Of a DNA stretch of 64,000 nucleotides, positions 56,600 to 64,000 are shown piece after piece; the stretch's first letter is position 1; each line of letters starts with the position of its first letter. The notes beneath the pieces were generated by a model. The model did no database searches and was not told where the DNA came from. It worked only from the letters and a program-made list of their open reading frames with translations. The DNA is from Dipteris shenzhenensis. Its lineage: Eukaryota > Polypodiophyta > Polypodiopsida > Gleicheniales. The position numbers and the translations under genes are program-made. The stretch is taken from NCBI GenBank assembly GCA_047967505.1, contig CM106540.1. One strand, 5' to 3'.

Positions 56600-58965
56600 A
56601 AGCCCCGTCACCTGAGTTAAGTACTCTCTGTGTCGGACCCCCTCGTGAATGAAGGCCGCGAGGCATCTCTGATCTGGGTAGGCGAGGAATCTGGAAAGGA
56701 ACCCGGAGCTATCTCTGAAGAGGTAGTGGTAGCGACCTCAGATCTCGTCGTACACTGGGCACCTGAAAATAAAATGCTCCTCCGACTCGACCTCCTGATA
56801 GTCGCTCAATATGCATAAGCGATGCTCCCTAGGAATCCCCTCTGCTCTACCACTCTCTATGCGGAGGCGGTGTGATGATACCCGAAACTGTCCGATGGAG
56901 ATCCGTAGTGAGTGAGGCATATGAAGCTCAGTGTACCCCGGTGGTGTGATGAATCCCTCCTCCGAAATACGAAGATAGTAATCTCTGTAGAAACTCAGCT
57001 TCACTGGAAGCTCCCTTGGCTCCAACCAGGTCCTAAAGGTGTGTAGCTGCAGGAGATCCTCACGAATGACTTGGTTGGTGTGTGGCCCGATCGGGATGGT
57101 GGGTGGGAGTACCAGAGGGGCATCTAAACTGTACTGAAAAGGAGGTATCCTATCGATGTGGAACCCTAGTCTCACAAACCATCTGTGAGTCCATGCATAC
57201 CAGCATCGCTCGTCTCCCTCTGCTGCCAACCTCATTAAGGAATCGAGAGCCAACCATGGCAACCTCTGTCTCCCTGATGTGCAGTCCCCATATGATCTAA
57301 CCTAGTGTAGATATATAATGGTCTGAAAGGCTGCATCTAGCTGGAGTGGAGAAGCACCAAACTCGGCCTGAATGATGTGATGTGGTACAGACAGTTTCCC
57401 CCGAATCATCCGTGAGAGCATGAGGATCTGCAGGCGCTCCACCCGTATCCACTCTATCTCTAACATGTCAGGTCCCCAACAAGGGCTGCCATACATACCG
57501 GCTGGTCGGACCAAGGAGTCGAAGAGAAGAGCCTTGGAAGCATTGTCTCTCTAGCCGAGCCAGTGAGGCGTATCCCCTGCTCAGTCTGGCCTGCATCGCT
57601 AGTCTCATCATGAAGATCGGGCCGGAGAAGATGACCCCCAAGTAAGTGTATGAGGATACGATCTCAACTGGTGACCCACCGAAAGTAAAAGTAAATTGCT
57701 TCCGTTGCATGTTTGCTCGAGAGGTGTTAAAGATCATGACCTTGGTCTTGCCAAGGTTGACCTCCAAATTATGGGATAAACAAAAAGCCTGCAGTGCATC
57801 CAGGTGTCGCTGGAGCCCCTCAGGTGTGGACGACAAGAGTGTCACATCATCTGCATAAATAAGAATCCTGATGATGATCCCGGCAAGTGAGCAACCGGTC
57901 CCTCCGAACGCTCCCATGAAAGTCTCAAGCTCATCGATGTAGAGGCCAAACAGGGTCGGTGATAAGGGACAACCCTGTTTGACTCCTATGGTACTCAAGA
58001 TCTCATCTATCCAACCTGCGCCTGTCCGAACTCGGCCTAAGACTCTCTCATACAGTGCCATGACTGTCCAGATGATCTCTTGATCAAATCCCAGTGTTTG
58101 TAGGCGTGTGATGAGACGAACTCGAGGTACTGTGTCAAAGGCTTTGCGGAAATCCACAAAGCAGCAATATACCCTCTCCTTCCGTGATCTGGCCTCCTCA
58201 ATGACACTCCTGAGTGTGAGTATGTGATCCATAGTCCCATGGTCTCGCCTCAAACCGGCCTGACCCTCTGCTCTGAGCCCTCTCGTCTCTGCGAACAGGT
58301 TGACCGACGCATCCAATACAGCTGCATAGATCTTGGACATCACATGTCCAATCATGATAGTCCTGTAGTAACTCCGGTCGATGGGATCCCCTGCCTTGTG
58401 GATGGGGGTGATGGTGTTGAGTGTCCAGGTGCGGGGGAAGCCAAGGCAAACAACATCATTGAATAGCTTTGCTAGGATCGGGGCTAACGTGTCAATCCCA
58501 TATGCGATAAGCTCCGTGCATAGCCCCTCGTGATCCTTAGCTCGGCCATTGTGCAGTTTCAATGTCGCGTCCTTGACTCCCCCTCTGGTGAACAACGTGC
58601 AAGTGGTGGGGTGACATGTGTGTATGAGATCTGGAGTGCTGGTGTGGGACATCATAAAGATGGTGTGCATACATGTGCCAAACTCTCGTGTCGGTGAGAG
58701 GTGATGGAGACCTACGCTCAAGGAATCTCCGCCAAAAATCCTTAGAGTTGTTGCTATACAAGATATGCAGCAGCTCCTCATTTCGATGAAGAAATGCCTG
58801 CTTCTTCCGACATTTGGTTTCAAGTCGGAGCTGTCGGCGATAAGCCTTGCACTCCGCATCGTACCAATTGTTGCAGGGTACAGAACCAAGAGGTGGTGGT
58901 CTAGTGGACCGTGTGGTGTGGGGAAAGATTTGGAGGGCAGCCTCGTGGAGTGTGCGACTAATCAA
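56600..58965 (-). pseudogene. LINE ORF2: RT and C-terminal domain
   Basis: The linker after the endonuclease (NNWYDAECKAYRRQLRLE) starts near 58965. RT follows in the long frame 58889-57468, with AGDPIDRSYYRTIMIG, CCFVDFRKAFDTVPR, GVKQGCPLSPTLFGLYIDE and the catalytic YADD (IYADDVTLLSS). The frame then breaks near 57500. The distal part, 57262-56738, carries LRIESGRAEGIPREHRLC and EEHFIFRCP, the Cys/His motif common at LINE C-termini. Product: target-primed reverse transcriptase, now non-functional. Confidence 0.92.
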
Positions 58966-59039
58966 GGCAGCACGGTCCTCTATGAGTGGTATGTGATCGA
59001 TGTAGGTTAGGAGTGTTTAGGCATCCAGAGTAGGCCGCT

Positions 59040-59928
59040 GAGAGGCTGTGATCGAAGTGTATGTCGTGGTAGGTGTCGTGCTTCCTATGTGGTGTGTGTG
59101 GTGTGGCTAGGCGTGGGGTGCGATAGTGAAGAATAGGTATGTGTGATCAGCTCCTGGAGGGAGTGGTGCTACGGTGAAGTTGGTGATACATGAAGTGAAG
59201 GTAGGAGATCCCATGATGTAATCTACTACACTAGTGCCCCCCCCCCCCCCCCCCCCCCCCCGTGTGGGAAGCAAGTAAAGCCACTTGAGGAGGGCCATAG
59301 ATCAAGCCCGTTGTAGATGATGAGATCATGCATCCTGCCCAGATCAAGGAGCGAGTGTCCATATCGTGTAACAAGCCGTGTCGGTCCGATGAGGTCCTCG
59401 TCATACCTGCTCCGTCTAGGTCCATGTCTGGTAGCATGATAGATTCGTCTCGAAAGTCCAGGAGTGGTGCTTGGCGCGTGCTCGTCCTAGCAAGTCCCCA
59501 ACAAGGAGAACTTTCCCGCGGGCTGAAATGTCTGGGATATCCTGATGTAAGGGTGCATATGGCGATGTCTCACCCTCCTCTCGTGCCACTCTGGCGAAGC
59601 AGGATGTGTCTGGCGGGAAGTAGCATATTGCTATGAAAAGGTCACGGGTGTCTGTGCGTCGGATCCGGATCCACATGAATCGAGAGTGTGCGTCCTTCCT
59701 CTCAATGGAGATGGCTCCAGCGAGGGAAGACCTGTACAATACTGTGACCCCGCCTGATCCTCGGACTCCTGTATCCCTCGTCTCATCCCTGAAGGTTGAC
59801 TCCCATGTGTAGCCACTAACTATCGGTAGTGGACGCTCTAGGCTCTGGTGTGTCTCCGTGTAAAAGACTGTCTCATCCTGTATAAGACTCCGAGAAGTTC
59901 CCTGGGTTTGGTGACCATAAGGTACCAT
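59040..59928 (-). pseudogene. LINE ORF2: endonuclease domain, damaged
   Basis: The frame 59928-59416 has GGVTVLYRSSLAGAIS, MWIRIRR, LFIAICYFPP and KVLLVGDLL. This matches the central strands of an apurinic-like (EEP) endonuclease, where relatives have GDFNAR. A run of 25 C at 59237-59261 and several frame changes destroy the C-terminal part. Confidence 0.82.
59237..59261. repeat. Poly-C tract
   Basis: Twenty-five consecutive C lie inside the former endonuclease codons, so this expansion occurred after or during decay. Confidence 0.95.
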
Positions 59929-59989
59929 TACAGTTCCAAATGGTGCAATCTAGGGTCTCGAAAACCTGAGTCTCATAGGCCCCGTCTCC

Positions 59990-60819
59990 CTAGGGTGGAC
60001 GGGTGGGAGCCCGACGGGTGCCGGTCAACAACCTACCATCTCGAACCACAGCCCATTTCCCCTCCTTGCGGGCAACATCTCGCTGCTGTAGAAGAACTCG
60101 TCGCTCCTCAATCTGTAGTGGTGTCAAATCCTCGTCCATGGACAGGGTGGGATGCTCTCGTAGAGCGGCTCGGCGTCGAAGTGTCACTACTCGAGCATGT
60201 GAATCTCTGAAGCGAATGACTAGGGGCTACTCTCGATTGGGATCTCTCCCAACACACCATGCTCCCTCTATGCCATGGTCGAGGACCCCCATGGTAGTGG
60301 TCACAAAGGTGATCGCCTCCTCCATCGGCGTCGTAATGGTGCTGGTGCTGTCTCACGTGATCCCTCAAATCCGGATGTTGAGGGCCTTCGAAGCCCTCTG
60401 CTGCTGCTCCTGTATGGCAGCTGAAACGGTTGCCTTTGCGGGCTCCCATTTCGCCACGTCCACCCATCTAGTCGTCTTTGCTATAGCCGACTGTATCGTG
60501 GCTATCTGTGCCTCCATCTCTATGACTGGGGTCCCTCCAGGCGTTGCTCTGAGGGTCCCGAGCTCCTCTCGAAGCTGTGATGTCGTGCCTGCGTCCTTGG
60601 ATAAGGGTGCCCTGCTCGTGTATAGTGCGGGCCTGCTCCTGGGTGTATCAGGCCTGCTCATGGGTGTAATGTGTCAGCTCTACCTGACGGGGAACTGGAT
60701 CTCGAGAGGGGTTGGAATGAAGGTGGGCTGCTGAGGTTATACTGAGGGTGGGGACTGTTGAAGTCCTCCAGATTGAGTTGCTTTTGTGTTTTCGCCTTGT
60801 CACCATTTCCCTTCCCCAT
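59990..60819 (-). pseudogene. LINE ORF1 (RNA-binding protein with RRM-like core)
   Basis: The N-terminus starts MGKGNGDKAKTQKQLNLE at 60819. After frame breaks, a coiled-coil-like segment (60661-60365, ending ASKALNIRI) leads into the RRM-like part. That part reads LRRRAALREHPTLSMDEDLTPLQ and RDGRLLTGTRR near 60187-59990. The (L)NIRI and DEDLTP patterns are typical of ORF1 proteins of this LINE type, which bind the element RNA. Confidence 0.75.
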
Positions 60820-61000
60820 CTCCACACGTATGCAAATTTGGACCGAAGGGTCTCCCGCCTAGTCTCCTGTCCTCATCCCCCTGTTCCCTTCATTATGGGG
60901 TAGGCAGCAGCGGGCAAAGAAGGAATTGCAATAGGTCGGAGCTGTTGAAGAACCCCCGCTCGTAGCTCCGACCCTTTTTTTTTTTAATATTTATAAACGA

Positions 61001-61455
61001 GAGGGGGAGGGGGGGTTGAGCGAGGGGGTAGCGGAGGAGTAGCGGGGGGTAGCAGAGGGGGTAGCGGGGGGCAGGGGGGGTAGTGGGGGGGGTAGCAAGG
61101 AGGTAGCGAGGGGGTAGCGGGGGGGAGAGGGGTAGTAAGCGGGTACGGAGGGGGTAGCGGAGGGGTAGCGGAAGGGGTAGCGGGGGGATACGAAGGGGTA
61201 GCGGAGGGGGTAGCAAAGAGAGCAGGGGGTAGCGGGAGAGAGAGAGCAGGGGGTAGCGGGAGGGGGTATCGAGGGGTAGCGGAGGGGGTAGCGAGGGGGT
61301 ACGGAGAGGTAGCGGAGGGGGTAGTAAGGGGGTAGCAGAGAGAGCAAGGGGTAGCGGGAGAGAGAGAGCAGGGGGCAGCGCAGGGGTAGCGCAGGGAGAG
61401 AGCAGGGGGTAGCGCAGGGGGAGCGCAGGGGGAGAGCATGGGGGGAGCGTAGGGT
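61001..61455. repeat. G-rich minisatellite, GGGGGTAGCG units
   Basis: About 450 bp of degenerate 10-20 bp units (GGGGGTAGCGG, GGGAGAGAGAGCAGG) make the plus strand extremely G-rich, with many runs of four or more G. The Pro/Leu/Tyr-rich minus-strand frames are composition artefacts. It abuts the upstream side of the LINE. Confidence 0.9.
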
Positions 61456-61569
61456 TTCACCGGTACATCGTATCACGGGTTATTTTAGCTTGATGCCTAT
61501 GAGAAAAAAAAGCATATTCAGCTTATGTGGCTTCTACCTCTACCCACAGGGGAAAGCCCAAGCAGGTCC

Positions 61570-62340
61570 AGAAGGATTCCAAAGCCCCACAGCAGTCAAA
61601 CAACACAACGGGTAAGGAAAAGAATGACAACCAGTACCAAAAGACAGCCAGGCTTCTGGTCAAAAGGGGTCCAAGCCAAAGATGACTCCGGATGAGAAGG
61701 CTAAAGCGAGCATTACGGGAGGCTATCTATAGCCCAACGAGCAAAAGTGGTATCACCAAGAACATCATTGCTTTCATTGCCACCACATCGCTGGGCACGG
61801 CAAGAAAGATTATCCAACGTGGCTTGCTGAAAAGATTGTGAAAGCACCTACTTCGTCCGTCGCTAGTGTATTGGCTCTTCAAGCCCTGCCACCACCCTGA
61901 GCGAGACGAATGTCGTCTTGCTTGCTTTGAACGCTTTCAAGGTAAGGAGGAGGGCAAATTCTCATATCAAAAGAAGGCGCTCATTCGAGCGTACGACACA
62001 GCTAATGGGCATCAGTTCATTGTCCTTTTTGATATGGGGAGTTCAGAAGATGCCATTCCCCTTAGTTTGCCAAGACAATGGGTTGCACTTTGGTGCCTCA
62101 CGAGCTTGCAGTGGACGGATTCATGCCCAGCTTGCGTACACACATCACGCATAAGGCCATCCATTTTACTTTTCAGTTCAGAAGGCTATTTTTACGTAGG
62201 ATTTCATTTTAACACCTTTGATGGGGTGCTACATGATCCTTGGGATTCAGCGGTTCCGTGAGCATGTGTGGGATTGTGCCAAGCCTACAGCTCGCACATG
62301 GATGGATTCTCAACACATGCAACCCCTCTTACATATTTAT
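61570..62340 (+). pseudogene. Retroelement gag zinc knuckle and aspartic protease remnant
   Basis: One plus frame near 61745-61830 gives a knuckle-like CFHCHHIAGHGKKDYPTW with the last Cys lost. Another near 62010-62130 gives FIVLFDMGSSEDAI, a retropepsin-like site with GSSE after D-M. A further one gives AVDGFMPSLRTHIT and GCYMILGIQRFREH, resembling the ILGI.WL region that ends LTR-retrotransposon proteases. Frame shifts separate the blocks. A Gypsy-like origin is likely. Confidence 0.6.
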
Positions 62341-63266
62341 TAAAGGGGGTAAAGACACATAGACGAGGGAGAATGGGACGGATTCTGGAGGGAGAGAGAC
62401 TCCCCCCAACTTAGTACCAGCTATCTATCCTCTCTTATCTGACTGCTGAGGTGACACCTCTCTCTTTCATACATGGCTTTTCTACGGGATCTCTAAACTA
62501 CGAGATGTAATCTACTCATCATAAGAAGGAGATCTAGAGACCGCGCTTTGATGTAAACTAGGAGCTTGTCACTTCCGTCCACTTTCCTCCTTTACACAAT
62601 CCTAACGATGAATCCAACCGAGGAGAAGAGCTGTGGGATAAACGCAGCAGTGTTGTTCAACCGCCAATCTCTTTCAGTGGAGCATCACAGAAGCCTTCAA
62701 GGCCCTCATACGCGGGCATCGTCCAAGAGTTCAAGGGAGGACTTTTCGCTCCTCCCTTCACGCGTGATGCTATTAGCTCTACCAAGGGGAAAAAGGAACC
62801 GTCTCAACTACACAAGATGTACCCCTTGCTGATACCCAGCAAACCACAAGCGGAGGTAATCAAGGATCACCAGGAGCTCCAGAAGACGATGCCAAAAATG
62901 GAAAACGAACATCCTACACCTCTCCACGCTTCTCTCGAAAAGAAGACGATCAATGCTAGAAAGAAGCGTATGTGCAACAGGCCAACAAGAACACAACAGC
63001 GCACGCAGGACAAGGAGGAGCAGACGATGGCGTAGCAGATAGAGTCGGCTGCAAAGAAGGAGGCTCCAAGAGAAGCAGAGTTGCAGGTTCCTACGCAGCA
63101 AGAAGCAGTAGCTCAGGAACCATCAATCCACCAACAGGTCCATGCCCACATCAGCAAGAAAGCCCTCAATCTGAAGCTGAGGACGCTCCTATTTTAAGGT
63201 AAAGTGGCTGCTTTCCTTGATGAGGACAGAATAGATCAATCCATTGAATGACTCTCTTCTCATGCC
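62341..63266. other. Decayed region, possibly retroelement-derived
   Basis: Plus-strand frames (62566-62832 and 62817-63035) are basic and Ser/Gln-rich without a known domain. Nothing else is recognised. Confidence 0.4.
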
Positions 63267-63796
63267 TTGATAGGCTTTCTTCCTGCTGGCCCCAAACCTC
63301 CAGCATTGTTTCTTAAAAACTGGATTAGAAATAATTGGATTAGGAAAGGCCTAGTTGTCACTAGTGTGAGATTTCTTAGAAAGGGTTTCTTTTTCTTCCT
63401 TTTTGAAACAAGAGACATGGCCTGGAAAGCTCTTCATCATAGTCTGCAGACTATATTAGACACCAACCTTTATATTTAGAGTTTTGGTCCCAAGATTTCA
63501 ATCCTGATAGACCAAGGTCTACTTTTGTGCCAGTGTGGGTGGAACTCCCTGATCTCCCTTTTTAATTAGTCAATCACGCTCCAAATCTCTGTAGGAGTCT
63601 AGGTCAGGTAATTGGTGTTGAAAAAGAACAGTTTATTAACCCTAGAGGACATCCTCAAGTCTGTGTCAAGCTGGATGTGGCTGAGGAGCTTGTTAGAATT
63701 ATCGCCATAATTCATGGCAGTGGTCAATGTGTAGTCAATAAGTCAGTTAGGCACACTTTTCCCTTATTAAAGGTTTTTCTGCGTGACCACAGTTAG
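63267..63796 (+). pseudogene. DUF4283-domain protein (plant LINE/retro ORF1-like), broken
   Basis: The first frame gives WIRKGLVVTSVRFLRKGFFFF and ETRDMAWKALHHSL. After a frame change, FWSQDFNPDRPRST and PVWVELPDLPF appear, followed by LGQVIGVEKEQFINPRGHPQ and VCVKLD. This is the DUF4283 pattern (W...FNP, VWV.LP.LP, G...DV, RVCV.VD) found in plant LINE ORF1 and related gag-like proteins that bind nucleic acid. A stop replaces a residue after LPDLPF. No zinc knuckle is reached. Confidence 0.7.
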
Positions 63797-63942
63797 AATC
63801 CCTAACTACGGTTAGTGGATAGGTTTAGGTTTTGTCACTTAGACAAAACCTTCACCTCATGTATGTTTTCATGTCCCTTCTATTCAGTACGTTTGTTGTT
63901 TGCTCTCCATCTCTCCTTTTGTTTACATTTGGTATCACAGCA
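63783..63942 (+). repeat. Possible LTR end with primer binding site
   Basis: TTTGGTATCACAGC at 63928-63941 resembles the tRNA-Met primer site and follows a TTTACA-type LTR end. A TG at 63783-63784 would give a short LTR of about 145 bp. The partner LTR would lie outside the window, so this is tentative. Confidence 0.35.
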
Positions 63943-64000
63943 ACTAAGCTCCAGCATCCCTCTTCAACCCACATTCTCCCATCAGTCAACCAAGTGTACC

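Larger units (their letters stand above)
56058..60819 (-). mobile_element. LINE (non-LTR retrotransposon), ORF1 and ORF2, decayed
   Basis: On the minus strand ORF1 (from ATG at 60819) is followed by ORF2 with an endonuclease, RT and C-terminal Cys/His region. A 3' UTR ends in AATAAA (56089-56084) and a (TTTC)n tail (56082-56058). Frameshifts and stops break both ORFs. The GC content is visibly higher than that of the flanking elements. The 5' end is unknown and may extend to about 60990. A related fragment lies at 48960-49770. Confidence 0.9.

Noticed and set aside
56220-56666. ORF of 148 codons on the minus strand as a separate gene
   Set aside because: It lies in the LINE tail, in frame with debris after the ORF2 Cys/His motif.
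60893-61476. Pro/Leu/Tyr-rich ORFs of 107-161 codons on the minus strand
   Set aside because: They are translations of the G-rich minisatellite in several frames at once.

Overview
This is nuclear DNA from a land plant with a repeat-rich genome. The evidence is Copia and Gypsy (Tat-type) LTR retrotransposons primed by a tRNA-Met-like TGGTATCAGAGC site, a plant hAT transposase with BED, DUF659 and dimerisation regions, a DUF4283 protein, long (CT)n and (GT)n arrays, and two plant-type intron-containing genes. The LINE RT style and the lack of any familiar angiosperm LINE make a seed-free plant (for example a fern or lycophyte) a reasonable guess, but the sequence does not prove it.

Layout. 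1-1744: a cluster of near-palindromic CGATCG-type motifs, a short tandem duplication, no gene. 1745-15440: a ~650 bp repeat occurs at both ends in inverted orientation; between them lie a decayed Copia element (family A, 2611-9472, minus) and a host gene for a USO1-like coiled-coil protein (10289-12780, minus, two exons). 15436-16378: nearly 1 kb of alternating CT/GT microsatellites. 17542-22701: an unknown minus-strand ORF pair and a hAT transposase pseudogene, whose BED zinc finger is split by a gag-only LTR element (20361-22603) with a perfect 5-bp target duplication. 22702-28310: decayed sequence with two adjacent foldback repeats. 28584-36960: a Tat-type Gypsy remnant that took an RT-less Copia element (31084-35038) in its integrase and a ~0.7 kb TIR element carrying a tRNA-like stretch near its RNase H region. 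37948-42012: a second family A Copia, chimeric with a gag-only element. 43543-44833: a small Copia remnant. 45910-47990: a further gag-only LTR element. 48328-49770: a C-rich minisatellite and a LINE fragment. 52874-55315: the 3' part of an RNA-binding gene of the ESRP/hnRNP F-H type (minus, nine exons resolved). 56058-60819: a fairly full LINE (ORF1, endonuclease, RT; minus). 61001-61455: a G-rich minisatellite. 61570-64000: retroelement gag-protease debris, a DUF4283 pseudogene and a possible LTR end.

Only two loci look like host protein genes; nearly everything else is mobile DNA. The most unusual theme is a set of three gag-only (TR-GAG-like) elements. Two of them carry a similar short basic ORF upstream of gag, and all three share a leader motif. 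None encodes its own polymerase, so they would depend on Copia enzymes supplied in trans. Nested insertions give a relative chronology: the hAT predates TR-GAG copy 1, the Gypsy predates Copia-C, and Copia-A2 contains or recombined with TR-GAG copy 2.
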